The position numbers and the translations under genes are program-made. Below, piece by piece: positions 17,501 to 25,725 of a stretch of DNA of 64,000 bases. This stretch comes from Paenibacillus sinensis. Its GTDB lineage: Bacteria; Bacillota; Bacilli; Paenibacillales; Paenibacillaceae. Position 1 is the stretch's first letter; each line of letters starts with the position of its first letter. The stretch is taken from positions 18,808 to 82,807 of the forward strand of contig NZ_JAHCMB010000077.1 of the NCBI RefSeq assembly GCF_019904155.1. Reading direction: 5' to 3'. Below the pieces are notes generated by a model, which was given only the letters and a program-made list of their open reading frames with translations, ran no database searches and had not been told where the DNA came from.

Positions 17501-18857
17501 CCAGGAACGAGCCGCAGCCCGCCGAGCAGGCTTCGTTCAGCATGAGGCTGTCAATAACGCCTCCGCGGATTTTGATGCACTTCATGTCCTGCCCGCCGAT
17601 ATCCAGGATGAAATCGACCTCGGGCATGAATTTGGCGGCCGCCTTGTAATGGGCGACCGTCTCCACCTCCCCGCCGTCGATGCGAAGCGCCGCCTTGATC
17701 AGCCCTTCGCCATAGCCAGTCACGTAAGCGCCGGCGATCTGACAGCCCTCCGGCAGCAGCCGGTAAATATCCTTGAGCGCCTCGGTCACCGACTGCAGCG
17801 GATTTCCCTGATTACTTCCGTAGTAGGTATGCAGAATCTCGTCCTGTTCTCCGGTCAGCACCAGCTTGGTCGTCGTCGACCCGGCGTCGATGCCGAGGTA
17901 GCAGCGTCCACGGTAGGAGGACAAATCTCCTCGCTTGGCCGCAGCCTTTCCATGCCGTGCCCGAAACGCTTCAAGATCAGCCGCGCTCTCGAACAGACGG
18001 GGCAGATCACCGCCCTCGGAACGTTCCGAAGTGAAGTCAACGGCCGCAATCCGTTCCCTCCATTCCACCAGCGGCAGAACGTTATTCTCTCCGGCAGACA
18101 GGGCGGAGCCAATCGCAACAAAATACTGCGACCGTTCCGGGAACAGAATATCCCCATCGGTCAGCTCCAGCGTTTCCGCGAATCTTGCGCGAAGCTGGGA
18201 CAGGTAGGTAAGCGGGCCGCCGAGAAAGGCGACCTTGCCGCGGATTTTGCGCCCGCAGGCAAGTCCGGCGATCGTCTGATTCACGATGCTCTGGAAGATC
18301 GAGGCCGCTACATCCTCGCGGCGTGCTCCTTCGTTCAGCAGCGGCTGAACGTCGCTCTTGGCGAACACCCCGCAGCGCGAAGCGATCGGATAGATGCGTG
18401 TATGAGATTTCGCCAATTCGTCAAGACCGGAAGGATCGGTCTGAAGCAGCGCCGCCATCTGGTCGATGAACGCACCCGTTCCTCCTGCGCAGGCATTGTT
18501 CATCCGCTGCTCCACGCCGCCGGTCAGATAAATGATCTTGGCATCCTCTCCTCCAAGCTCAATCGCCGTATCGCAGGAGGGCAGCAGCTCGCCGATCGCC
18601 TTGGTGCAGGCGACGACCTCCTGGACAAAGGGAATATCCGCCAGCCTCGACAGGGACAGTCCCGATGAACCACTTACCGAGAGCGATGCCCGTTCCCCCG
18701 GGAACCGGTCTTCGACCTGTTTCAACAGGGAAAGGACCGCCCTTTTAATATCACTGTAATGTCTTGCATATTGTTCATGAACAATCCTATTCCGTTCCAT
18801 CACAACCAGTTTGGCCGTAGTGGACCCAACGTCCAGTCCGATGCTCAGCTGCATCAC
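14511..18857 (-). CDS. tandem 2-hydroxyacyl-CoA dehydratase activase fusion
   Basis: A 1448-residue protein with two ASKHA-fold activase domains. The first starts at about residue 7 (GLDVGSTTAKL), the second at about 322 (GIDAGSTTTKL). Each carries the cysteine pair that holds a bridging 4Fe-4S cluster: Cys123 with Cys162 in the first, and NEACSAGCGSF with SRCTVF in the second. A Cys motif CGRCGNNCPL follows near 610, then a DUF2229-like region and a long HgdB/BcrC-like C-terminal part. Archetypal activases use ATP to drive electrons into a dehydratase. This all-in-one form is widespread in Firmicutes but its substrate is unknown, and no separate dehydratase subunits lie here. The C-terminal 45 residues are low complexity. 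It is monocistronic; the promoter region has a tandem palindromic repeat. Confidence 0.85.
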   Translation of the reverse strand: MMQLSIGLDVGSTTAKLVVMERNRIVHEQYARHYSDIKRAVLSLLKQVEDRFPGERASLSVSGSSGLSLSRLADIPFVQEVVACTKAIGELLPSCDTAIELGGEDAKIIYLTGGVEQRMNNACAGGTGAFIDQMAALLQTDPSGLDELAKSHTRIYPIASRCGVFAKSDVQPLLNEGARREDVAASIFQSIVNQTIAGLACGRKIRGKVAFLGGPLTYLSQLRARFAETLELTDGDILFPERSQYFVAIGSALSAGENNVLPLVEWRERIAAVDFTSERSEGGDLPRLFESAADLEAFRARHGKAAAKRGDLSSYRGRCYLGIDAGSTTTKLVLTGEQDEILHTYYGSNQGNPLQSVTEALKDIYRLLPEGCQIAGAYVTGYGEGLIKAALRIDGGEVETVAHYKAAAKFMPEVDFILDIGGQDMKCIKIRGGVIDSLMLNEACSAGCGSFLESFASALGLGVAEFAQAALEAEKPVNLGSRCTVFMNSKVKQAQKEGASLAELSAGLAYSVIKNALQKVIKIRRFDELGKHIIVQGGTFYNEAVLRAFEQLTGRTVIRPDIAGVMGAYGCALLAREHAPESGASRVLGPAELESFTFEVTQGRCGRCGNNCPLTISRFPDRSFHVTGNRCERGAGGKREKNTLPNLMEYKYNRFFDYQPLEDAEAVRGSVGIPRAMNLFENYPFWHTFFTALRYKVLLSPKSDKKLFESGMDTIPSEAVCYPAKMVHGHVQSLLGMGVDFIFYPAVVYEKKEDETADNHFNCPVVASYPEVIRNNMDGLKEKDIPLVSPFLNFDDVSALTKGLARAFPEIPREEISSAVKAGLAEAEAAKNDLRRKGEETLGLLGENGMKGILLCGHPYHADPEINHGIAELITGMGLAVLTEDSVCHLARGESDINIVNQWTYHARIYRAARLAVEQRDLELVQLTSFGCGIDAITGDAVQDILERSGKVYTMIKIDEISNLGAARIRLRSLLAAMRERDKRETTPPPARVEEKRTTFTKDMKSAYTILAPQMSPIHFELLERVFQDFGYRFKVLENSGPETTEAGLKYVNNDACYPAIVTIGQILSALQSGDYDPDRTAVVMSQTGGGCRATNYISLLRKALKDAGLGQIPVLSLNASGLESQPGFKIGFKMINRMFAAACYGDLLMRLLNRYRPYESVPGSAQALFRWGMERCKNSLSSFSIREYKRLCREIAAEFGQLPVTGAAKPRVGIVGEILIKFHPDANNRIIELIESEGGEAVMPDFMDFIFYCIYNPIYRAEQFGKSRKLGVINPMLISYLEMYRKPVTAALETLGLAHKDKNIYRLAEKAERLVSVGNQMGEGWFLTAEMMDLLDNGTNNIVCIQPFACLPNHITGRGTIKGLKELYPSANIAAIDYDAGVSVVNQTNRIKLMMSIARDLGAVQEHQPPSSGPQGGRGAGESGGLTDKKESTVDTAKPAVSAFRMF

Positions 18858-18924
18858 GCCATCACCATGCCTTGTGGTAAATTCACCTATATAGGCAATT
18901 TATCACATAAAGGGCCTGTACAAG

Positions 18925-18956
18925 CTGTTAAAAATGTAACAGTTAAAAATGCAACA
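18925..18956. repeat. tandem 15-bp repeat with palindrome, activase promoter
   Basis: GTTAAAAATGTAACA (18927-18941) is followed directly by GTTAAAAATGCAACA (18942-18956), differing in one base. The first copy is centred in a perfect palindrome, CTGTTA-N6-TAACAG (18925-18942). It lies about 70-100 bases upstream of the activase start, suiting a regulator site, possibly redox-linked. Confidence 0.5.
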
Positions 18957-18980
18957 GTTTGCTAACGGCGTATTTATCCG

Positions 18981-19448
18981 CTATTTCCGGCTGAGACTTT
19001 CCGTCACAACCTCGGCATGCCCCTTCACCCGGATCTTTATCCACATGTCCTGAATCTTTCCTTGCTCATCAATCAGAAAGGTGGAGCGGACAACGCCCAT
19101 AAACTCCTTGCCGTACAGCTTCTTCAGCCGCCAGACCCCGTAAAGCTCGCTTACGCTATGGTCCTCGTCGGACAGCAGGAGAAAGGGCAGACCGTTCTTG
19201 GCGATAAACTTCGCGTGCGAAGCCAGACTGTCAGGGCTTACCCCGAGAATGACGGCTCCGGCGGACGAAATCCGGTCGCTCGCGTCGCGGAACTCGCAGG
19301 CTTCCTGGGTGCAGCCCGGGGTCATGTTTTTCGGATAAAAATATAGAACAACCTTGCGTCCTCTGTACTGGCTCAAGGAAACCGCGCTTCCGTCCGAAGC
19401 GGGCAGTGTGAAATCCGGCGCCTCCTGGCCAATCGACAATTCTTCCAT
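18981..19448 (-). CDS. bcp: thiol peroxidase Bcp/PrxQ
   Basis: A 155-residue peroxiredoxin reducing hydrogen and organic peroxides with thioredoxin. Peroxidatic Cys46 in TPGCTQEACEF and resolving Cys51 give the alpha2-type PrxQ arrangement. Cytosolic, full length. It stands close to hemL, as bcp does to gsaB in Bacillus (from memory), with an LCP gene now between them. It is divergent from the LCP gene. Confidence 0.93.
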   Translation of the reverse strand: MEELSIGQEAPDFTLPASDGSAVSLSQYRGRKVVLYFYPKNMTPGCTQEACEFRDASDRISSAGAVILGVSPDSLASHAKFIAKNGLPFLLLSDEDHSVSELYGVWRLKKLYGKEFMGVVRSTFLIDEQGKIQDMWIKIRVKGHAEVVTESLSRK

Positions 19449-19512
19449 AGAATATGGTTCCTTTCATATGTAGAGTGACCCAACCGGCGCTTTCCCCCGG
19501 TGAGCGGTTCAA

Positions 19513-19541
19513 TTGATTGTAGCTGTAAAAGAAATTATAAT
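19513..19541 (+). promoter_or_regulatory. promoter of LCP gene
   Basis: TTGATT (19513-19518), 17-bp spacer, TATAAT (19536-19541), followed by the AAGGAAGAGG ribosome site of the LCP gene. Confidence 0.65.
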
Positions 19542-19575
19542 GTAAGGAATGTGAATGCGAAAGGAAGAGGCCCAC

Positions 19576-20622
19576 ATGCCGCCACGCTCGAAACGACATG
19601 CGAAGAAGAAAAAAAACGGGAAGAAACCCCTGCTCTGGGGCCTTTTCATCGTGCTGCTGCTCCTGGTCGGAGGCGCGGCTTACTATTTCACCTCCATCTA
19701 CCAGAGTCTGGACAGTCTGCAGAAGACGGGATCGGCTTCCCCCTTCCAGAATGTTGAAACTGTGGATGTCAATACGCCCGATCCTCCGAAATGGGAAGGA
19801 ACGGAGCCCGTTAACATTCTCCTGATGGGTGTGGACGCGCGCGGTGTGAAGAAAGGGGAAATACCGCGGTCCGACACGATGATGATCGCCTCGCTCGATC
19901 CGGTATCGAAGAAGGCCCATGTCTTCTCCATTCTTCGGGATACATACGTTTCGATCCCCGATCATGGACGGGACCGTATTAATTCTGCCATCATTTACGG
20001 CCCGAATACGGCGATGAAGACCGTGAGCGATCTTCTCGGCATCCCGATTCAATATTATGTGTATACCGATTTCCAGGGATTTATCAAGCTGATCGACGCG
20101 GTAGGCGGCATCGATTATACGGTTGAGAAGGACATGGTGTACAAGACCAAAGCCGACGGTCCGGAATACGATATCGACCTCAAGGCCGGCTATCAGCATC
20201 TGGACGGCAGCAAGGCTCTGCAGTACGTCCGCTTCCGGCATGACGCCACTTCGGACTATACGCGCACACAGCGCCAGCGCGCATTCATGAGCGCCGTGGC
20301 CGACAAGCTCAAGAGCACCACATCGCTCGTCAAGCTTCCGACGATTCTGAATGAGGTCACCCCGTATATCGACACCAACCTTTCGGTGACTGATATGTGG
20401 AAGCTGGCCAGCGTCGGCTACGACAGCAGCGTGGCCGGCAGCGAGCAGATTCCGCCGATGAAGCTGCTTAAGGAGGAGACGGTCAAGGGCGCCTCCGTGC
20501 TCGGCGTCAGTGATCTCGATGCGCTGAAGCAGTTCGTGCAGGAGACAATGGCCAATACGGAGCCGGTGGCTTCTCCGCCTGTCTCCGGTTCTCCACTGCC
20601 CTCCGCTTCCGCTTCGAAGTAG
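19576..20622 (+). CDS. LytR-CpsA-Psr family wall polymer ligase
   Basis: A 348-residue type II membrane protein: a very basic cytosolic N-terminus (residues 1-18), one helix (about 20-42), then an extracellular LCP domain. LCP motifs are NILLMGVDARG, RSDTMMIASLD, SILRDTYVSIP, and ALQYVRFRHD with the downstream RTQRQ. The family transfers teichoic acid or capsule polymers from lipid carriers to peptidoglycan. The start at 19576 is chosen since AAGGAAGAGG precedes it by five bases; an upstream in-frame ATG at 19555 lacks a site. A Pro/Ser tail ends the protein. Confidence 0.93.
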   Translation: MPPRSKRHAKKKKNGKKPLLWGLFIVLLLLVGGAAYYFTSIYQSLDSLQKTGSASPFQNVETVDVNTPDPPKWEGTEPVNILLMGVDARGVKKGEIPRSDTMMIASLDPVSKKAHVFSILRDTYVSIPDHGRDRINSAIIYGPNTAMKTVSDLLGIPIQYYVYTDFQGFIKLIDAVGGIDYTVEKDMVYKTKADGPEYDIDLKAGYQHLDGSKALQYVRFRHDATSDYTRTQRQRAFMSAVADKLKSTTSLVKLPTILNEVTPYIDTNLSVTDMWKLASVGYDSSVAGSEQIPPMKLLKEETVKGASVLGVSDLDALKQFVQETMANTEPVASPPVSGSPLPSASASK

Positions 20623-20682
20623 CGGCAGCCCCTGCGGGGCGGGACTCTTCGCTCTCACGGCAGCACCCGTAAGCATCAATCA

Positions 20683-20750
20683 GGCGCATGGCCCCGGGAA
20701 GCGGGCGGAATTGGCGGGACAACCGCCAGCCGCCCGCTTCCTCATGCGCC
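20683..20750 (+). promoter_or_regulatory. very long leader hairpin before hemL
   Basis: Outer arms GGCGCATG (20683-20690) and CATGCGCC (20743-20750), 12-bp middle arms (20697-20708 with 20730-20741, perfect) and an inner GGCGG/CCGCC (20713-20717, 20723-20727) stack into one GC-rich structure. No T run follows, so it is not a simple terminator. It ends 22 bases before the hemL start codon. Confidence 0.6.
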
Positions 20751-20772
20751 GACAATCGAAAGGATGACCCTT

Positions 20773-22092
20773 ATGCTAAACCACTCCAAATCCGAACAAT
20801 TGTACCAGGAAGCGCTCCAGCATATCGTTGGCGGCGTCAACAGCCCCTCCCGCTCCTACAAAGCGGTGGGCGGCGGCGCTCCTGTCTTCATGGAACGCGC
20901 TTCCGGCGCTTATTTCTGGGATGCAGACGGCAACCGCTATATCGATTATCTCGCGGCGTTCGGCCCCGTTATTACCGGCTTCGCCCACCCGCACATCACG
21001 GCCGCGATCACCAAGGCCGCCCAGAACGGTGTGCTCTACGGTACACCGACCGAACTTGAGATTACACTCGCCAAGATGATCAAAGACGCCATCCCGTCCC
21101 TGGACAAGGTCCGGTTCGTCAACTCCGGCACCGAGGCCGTCATGTCCACGATCCGTGTGGCCCGGGCCTATACCGGACGGAGCAAAATTCTGAAATTCGC
21201 CGGCTGCTACCACGGCCATTCCGATCTTGTGCTCGTCGCCGCCGGCTCCGGCCCGTCGACGCTCGGCATTCCGGACAGCGCCGGCATCCCGGTCAGCATC
21301 GCCCACGAAGTCATCACCGTCCCCTTCAACAGCCTGGACGGACTGCGCGAGGCGCTGGACAAGTGGGGCGACGACATCGCGGCCGTCATGGTCGAGCCGA
21401 TCGTCGGCAATTTCGGCATGGTTATGCCGAAGCCGGGCTTCCTGGAGGGCATGTGCAAGCTGGCGCATGACAACGGCTCCCTGGTCATTTACGACGAAGT
21501 CATCACGAACTTCCGCTTCCACTACGGCGGCGCTCAGAACTACGCGGGCCTCGCGAATCATGACCAGATCATCCCGGATTTGACGGCAATGGGCAAAATC
21601 TTCGGCGGCGGCCTACCCATCGGAGCCTACGGCGGCCGCAAGGAGATCATGGACCAGGTCGCACCACTCGGACCGGCTTACCAGGCCGGAACGATGGCCG
21701 GCAATCCGGCATCCATCTCGGCGGGCATCGCCTGCCTGGAGGTTCTCCAGGGCGAGGGCGTATACGAAGAGATGGAGCGGCTCGCTATCCGGCTGACGGA
21801 CGGCCTGGCCGAATCGGCCGCGCGGCACGGCATCCCGCTGACGATCAACCGCATCCGCGGTTCCTTCTCCACCCATTTCTGCAATCATCCGGTCACCAAT
21901 TACGACGAAGCGCAGGATACGGATGGGGAAGCATTCGGCCGTTTCTTCCGTCACATGCTGGAACGCGGCGTCAATCTGGCTCCATCGAAATATGAAGCCT
22001 GGTTCCTGACCACCGCCCACACCGACGAAGATATCGACGCCACCCTGGAGGCGGCCGAGGCTTCCTTCCGCGCCATGAAGGAAGAACGCTAA
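20773..22092 (+). CDS. hemL: glutamate-1-semialdehyde 2,1-aminomutase
   Basis: A 439-residue PLP enzyme making 5-aminolevulinate from glutamate-1-semialdehyde in the C5 tetrapyrrole route. Motifs are [31 protein letters not shown] and the PLP lysine in MGKIFGGG. No other hem genes are near, so this is likely the second, stand-alone copy known as gsaB/hemL2 in Bacillus. ATG at 20773 is preferred because AAAGGA ends 9 bases before it; the ATG at 20764 overlaps that site. A long GC-rich hairpin precedes it. Confidence 0.93.
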   Translation: MLNHSKSEQLYQEALQHIVGGVNSPSRSYKAVGGGAPVFMERASGAYFWDADGNRYIDYLAAFGPVITGFAHPHITAAITKAAQNGVLYGTPTELEITLAKMIKDAIPSLDKVRFVNSGTEAVMSTIRVARAYTGRSKILKFAGCYHGHSDLVLVAAGSGPSTLGIPDSAGIPVSIAHEVITVPFNSLDGLREALDKWGDDIAAVMVEPIVGNFGMVMPKPGFLEGMCKLAHDNGSLVIYDEVITNFRFHYGGAQNYAGLANHDQIIPDLTAMGKIFGGGLPIGAYGGRKEIMDQVAPLGPAYQAGTMAGNPASISAGIACLEVLQGEGVYEEMERLAIRLTDGLAESAARHGIPLTINRIRGSFSTHFCNHPVTNYDEAQDTDGEAFGRFFRHMLERGVNLAPSKYEAWFLTTAHTDEDIDATLEAAEASFRAMKEER

Positions 22093-22131
22093 GGCTTTCC
22101 GCGTTCGGAAACTACACAACAAATAACAGAT

Positions 22132-22181
22132 GCCGGCCCCGCAGAGACATTCGGAATGTCTTGCGGGGCCGGCGTTTTTTT
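22132..22181 (+). terminator. terminator of hemL
   Basis: GCCGGCCCCGCA (22132-22143) and TGCGGGGCCGGC (22162-22173) with an inner GACATTC/GAATGTC stem, followed by seven T. Confidence 0.92.
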
Positions 22182-22189
22182 CGCACCAG

Positions 22190-22234
22190 GAGAGTTCTTA
22201 TCAGGAAGGTTCTCATCAGGAGAGTTGCCATCAG
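22190..22234. repeat. three 15-bp degenerate tandem repeats
   Basis: Three adjacent 15-base units (22190-22204, 22205-22219, 22220-22234) share the plan GAGAGTTCTTATCAG with a few substitutions. They lie in the non-coding interval after the hemL terminator. Confidence 0.55.
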
Positions 22235-22267
22235 TGAGAGCTCACGGGAGAGAGCATGCTGCACAAA

Positions 22268-22300
22268 AACGGCCGCCGTTCCCTCGGGATGCGGCAGCCG
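22268..22300 (-). terminator. terminator of def
   Basis: On the minus strand GGCTGCCG pairs with CGGCGGCC (one G-U), followed by five U, about 60 bases after the def stop. Confidence 0.5.
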
Positions 22301-22359
22301 CCTTAGTTGTAATTTACACGTTGTTGCTGAAAATTATGCTTTGTTTCGCAAATCCTCCA

Positions 22360-22965
22360 TTAATCTTCACCATGGTTGTACAGACTGCGGATCGGCACAT
22401 TCGGCGGAAGCTTGAAGGGGTTCTCCTGATTGATCCGGTCATAGAACATAACGCCGTCCAGATGATCCATCTCATGCTGAACAACGATCGAGGTATAGCC
22501 CTTGAACTTCAACAGTACCGCTTGCTCCGTGCACAGATCATAGGCTTTTACCTTCACTGACTCATAACGCGGGACGAAGCCTTGAATCGGGCGGTCGACC
22601 GACAGGCAGCCTTCGCTCTCCGGCAAATAGATCATGGAGACCGAATGGCTGATGATTTTGGGATTGACCAGGGCATGCTCATGCAGACGTCCCTGCTCGT
22701 CGGAGGTGTACATCACGAACATCCGCTTATTCAGCCCGATCTGGTTGGCCGACAGGCCGACGCCCGACCGGAGCTTATACTTCTCGGCCAAATCCTCGTC
22801 CTGGCTGTTCTTCAGGAACTGCAGCATGCAGTGCAGCGTATCGCGGTCCTCCTGCGACAGCGGCATCGGCACCGGCTCCGCAACCTCGCGCAGCGCCGGA
22901 TGTCCCTCCCTTACGATGTCATCCATGGTCAGCATATAATCCCGTTTAAATTTTGCCTGAGACAA
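22360..22965 (-). CDS. def: peptide deformylase
   Basis: Removes the N-formyl group from nascent proteins. The 201-residue form is the longer Gram-positive type. Motif 1 is GVGLSANQIG, motif 2 EGCLSV with the metal-binding Cys, and motif 3 HEMDHLDG with two metal-binding His and the catalytic Glu. The start is TTG at 22965 with GGTGGAG seven bases upstream. It has its own terminator and stands alone. Confidence 0.95.
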   Translation of the reverse strand: MSQAKFKRDYMLTMDDIVREGHPALREVAEPVPMPLSQEDRDTLHCMLQFLKNSQDEDLAEKYKLRSGVGLSANQIGLNKRMFVMYTSDEQGRLHEHALVNPKIISHSVSMIYLPESEGCLSVDRPIQGFVPRYESVKVKAYDLCTEQAVLLKFKGYTSIVVQHEMDHLDGVMFYDRINQENPFKLPPNVPIRSLYNHGED

Positions 22966-23029
22966 CGTTCTTCTCCACCTTTACTTCAAATGTTAATTCA
23001 CAGGCGTGCCTGTTCTAGGATTACTATAT

Positions 23030-24316
23030 TTAAGGATTTATAAAAGCGGTACGCAGCTGCGCGCTGTACTGAACATCAAAGCCGAGTCCGGAGGCAAGAG
23101 CCGCCAGCGGCAGATAGGTTTTGACTTCCTTGCCGTTCTTCTGTAGAAACGCCGGATTGGCAACCTGAACCTTCTGGCCGTTCACAGTCATCGTATTGGA
23201 GCCGATTGTAATGACGGCCGTGCGTCCGCCATAGACAATCGTCGCACTGGACGTCTTGTTGTCCCAGGTTCCGGCCGCCCCCATCGCCTTCACAATATCG
23301 GCCAGCGGCAAAAAGTTCTGTCCGCCCTTATTGACCGGCTTGTTCGGCGTGTTGAGTTCGGCTCCGTTCACTACAATCGTCATCGGACGCGGAGAGGCCG
23401 TCGCCGTCAGGAAGGTGCTTGGCACCCGGTAATCGCCCCAGAGCATTTCGGTGAAGACCTTCGCGATCATCTCATATCCGAGCTGTGTGGGGTGAAAATC
23501 GGTATGCGAAATAATATGCGTCAGCGAGCTCTCCTGCCCGGCGAACCGGGCAGCTACATGCGCCACCAGCACAGGGGCATCGTTGCGTGTAACCTGCTGC
23601 GCCAGCGCGTCGGTTGTCTGGGTGAAGCTTGCCGCTGCGCTCATCAGCTTGTTGTAGCTGGCCCCGGCATAAAGGCTTGGCACAGGCTGATACTGGTCAG
23701 CCAGCATAATCGTGGCAGTCGGATTAATCGCCCGGATATTCTCCAGAGCGGCGGTGACGTTCGTCGTGTAGGATGCCAGCATCTGCTGAACCCGGCTCTG
23801 CAATTCGGCGTCCGTCAGATTTTTGGCATCCAGCAGCAGGCTGCTGACATCATTGCCGCCAATCGTAATGGCGATCAGCTTCGCGCCGGCAAGATCAGCC
23901 TTCGTCTGGGCCGCCTTGGCCGCGAATTCATCCATCCGCGGATCAGAGATGCCCGGCTGTACCGCGCTTGCGCTGATGGCTGTTCCGTCCTTAAGGGCGG
24001 CCGTATAGTTGCGGAGCCCGGCCGTGGTCAGCCCCAGAATGCCGTAGTTGCCGAGCGTGGCCCGCTGGCCGTGGAACCAGGCCTGCTCCAGCAGCCGTTC
24101 CGAATAGCCGTAAGGCTGCGAATTCAGCGTCATGCCAGGCTCATAGCCGGCTGTAATCGAATCTCCGAGCGTGACGATGCCCAGCGGCTCAGGCGCCGCA
24201 GACGCCGCTGTGACGGGCGAAGCGGCCGCGTAAGCCCCTAGGGCTCCGAAGCTCAGTATGAAGGCAAGCAGCAGCAGGCAGCTTGCCGCTCTCCTTTTGC
24301 CATGCGTACGGATCAT
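23030..24316 (-). CDS. secreted SGNH/GDSL hydrolase with stalk domain
   Basis: A 428-residue exported esterase or deacetylase. The signal peptide covers residues 1 to about 30 (basic KRR, hydrophobic LLLLAFILSFG, AYA cleavage). SGNH blocks are GDSIT (Ser), the following Gly region, IGGND (Asn), and DFHPTQLGYE (Asp/His). The C-terminal 110 residues resemble the copper amine oxidase-like stalk domain also found on the deacetylase at 7084-8535. The start at 24316 follows GGTGGAGGGG; the frame upstream lacks such a site. The substrate may be a wall or extracellular glycan ester. Confidence 0.9.
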   Translation of the reverse strand: MIRTHGKRRAASCLLLLAFILSFGALGAYAAASPVTAASAAPEPLGIVTLGDSITAGYEPGMTLNSQPYGYSERLLEQAWFHGQRATLGNYGILGLTTAGLRNYTAALKDGTAISASAVQPGISDPRMDEFAAKAAQTKADLAGAKLIAITIGGNDVSSLLLDAKNLTDAELQSRVQQMLASYTTNVTAALENIRAINPTATIMLADQYQPVPSLYAGASYNKLMSAAASFTQTTDALAQQVTRNDAPVLVAHVAARFAGQESSLTHIISHTDFHPTQLGYEMIAKVFTEMLWGDYRVPSTFLTATASPRPMTIVVNGAELNTPNKPVNKGGQNFLPLADIVKAMGAAGTWDNKTSSATIVYGGRTAVITIGSNTMTVNGQKVQVANPAFLQKNGKEVKTYLPLAALASGLGFDVQYSAQLRTAFINP

Positions 24317-24434
24317 GATACCCCTCCACCTTGTATAAGATTCTTTCATTCTATCATTCGGTCTCCGATAAAGGTAGACTCGAAGAAAGCATCGTATGCA
24401 GGGACCTTCACTGAATCGCATTCGGCAGCGAAAA

Positions 24435-24464
24435 TCGACAGCATCTCTTCCTGGGTGGTATAAT
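24435..24464 (+). promoter_or_regulatory. promoter of TagO/WecA-type gene
   Basis: TCGACA (24435-24440), an 18-bp spacer and a perfect TATAAT (24459-24464), about 25 bases before the start codon. Confidence 0.65.
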
Positions 24465-24490
24465 TCGAGTACATGCATCCTTAACAGGCG

Positions 24491-25459
24491 GTGATTCCCA
24501 TTTTATATGTATTGTCATTTATCCTGTCCTATGCCATTGTCTATCTGCTGATACCTCCTCTCGGCAAGCTCGCGTTCCGGCTTGATTTCGTGGACAAGCC
24601 CCGACGCGACGTCGAGCGCAAAATACATAGAGAACCGATTCCACTGACCGCAAGCTATGCGATATTCGCCGGCTTCTTCATTGCCTATCTGGCGTTCACC
24701 CGCGATTTCTCCTGGAAGACGGGCGCGCTGTTCGGCGGCGGCATCCTGCTGCTTACGATCGGCACAATCGATGACTGGTACAAGACAAAGGGCCGGGATT
24801 TCCCTGCGCTTCCCAAGATGGTGATCCAGATGTCCGCCGCTGTGCTGGTCTATGCTTCCGGCATTGCCTTTACGGGCTTCTACAATCCCTTCTCTGGCGA
24901 ATACCTGGTGCTTCCGGTGTTCCTGCAATTTATCCTGACGATTCTGTGGATCTTCGGCGTAACGACGGTCATTAATTTCTCGGATGGACTCGATGGGCTT
25001 GCGGGAGGCTTGACCGCCATTTCGGCTGTAACGCTGTTCATTGTCGCTCTGGCGATGGGCCAGTCCGCCTCCGCTCTCATGGCGATCATCCTGATCGGCG
25101 TAACGCTGGCTTATCTGCATTACAACAAGCCCCCGGCCAAAATCTTCATGGGAGATGCCGGCGCCACCTTCCTCGGCTTCATTCTGGCGGTGATCGCCCT
25201 GGACGGCGCCTTCAAGCAGGCGACTGTACTGTCGCTGTTTATTCCGATTCTGGCGCTGGGCGTTCCCATCTTCGACAACATATTTGTCGTCATCAAACGT
25301 TTTGTGCAGGGCAAGGCCATCTATCAGGCCGATGCCAGCCAGGCGCACTACCGGCTGCTTAAGGCCGGACTGAGCCATAAACAGGCTCTGCTCGTGCTGT
25401 GTCTCGTCAGTGTCTGCCTCAGCCTGTCCTCCATTATTTTGCTGCTGATTCAGAGCTGA
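24491..25459 (+). CDS. MraY-like undecaprenyl-P GlcNAc-1-P transferase (TagO/WecA type)
   Basis: A 322-residue polytopic enzyme that loads a sugar-1-phosphate, probably GlcNAc-1-P, onto undecaprenyl phosphate for teichoic acid or other wall polymers. Motifs are FVDKPRRDVERKIHREPIP, TIDDWYKTKG with the Asp pair, NFSDGLDGLAGG and KIFMGDAGATFLGF. About 10 helices are visible. It is shorter than some TagO homologues at the C-terminus. The GTG start at 24491 has no separate good ribosome site; AGGCGGTGAT itself looks like one, so a TTG at 24509 is possible. Confidence 0.88.
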   Translation: MIPILYVLSFILSYAIVYLLIPPLGKLAFRLDFVDKPRRDVERKIHREPIPLTASYAIFAGFFIAYLAFTRDFSWKTGALFGGGILLLTIGTIDDWYKTKGRDFPALPKMVIQMSAAVLVYASGIAFTGFYNPFSGEYLVLPVFLQFILTILWIFGVTTVINFSDGLDGLAGGLTAISAVTLFIVALAMGQSASALMAIILIGVTLAYLHYNKPPAKIFMGDAGATFLGFILAVIALDGAFKQATVLSLFIPILALGVPIFDNIFVVIKRFVQGKAIYQADASQAHYRLLKAGLSHKQALLVLCLVSVCLSLSSIILLLIQS

Positions 25460-25533
25460 TGCCCAGCAGAGCAATTAACGGGTTGACCTGATGAGGAGCT
25501 GTCTCAAGAGCTTTTTATCAGCAAAATGAAAAC

Positions 25534-25575
25534 GGGGCCGTTCATCAGTCACTTGTGTGATTGATGAACGGCCCC
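25534..25575 (+). terminator. terminator-like long hairpin
   Basis: GGGGCCGTTCATCA (25534-25547) pairs perfectly with TGATGAACGGCCCC (25562-25575). The T run beyond is short (TCTCTTG). It probably ends the TagO-like transcript; A-rich sequence before it allows some action on the minus strand. Confidence 0.7.
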
Positions 25576-25725
25576 TCTCTTGTATCTAAGCATGCTGCAG
25601 GCGGGGTTAATCCTCTTCCCTGTCCCGCCCGTTTCCAGCCTGCTCCTGTGCTTCGTTCGGCATCGGCTTACTTGCAAATACGCATGATTGGAACCCTTGG
25701 CCCCCTCAGCATTCAGGAATGAGAT

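Noticed and set aside
25640..25700. Short minus-strand peptide frame ending NGRDREED
   Set aside because: 18 codons, no ribosome site, and no conservation that I can judge.
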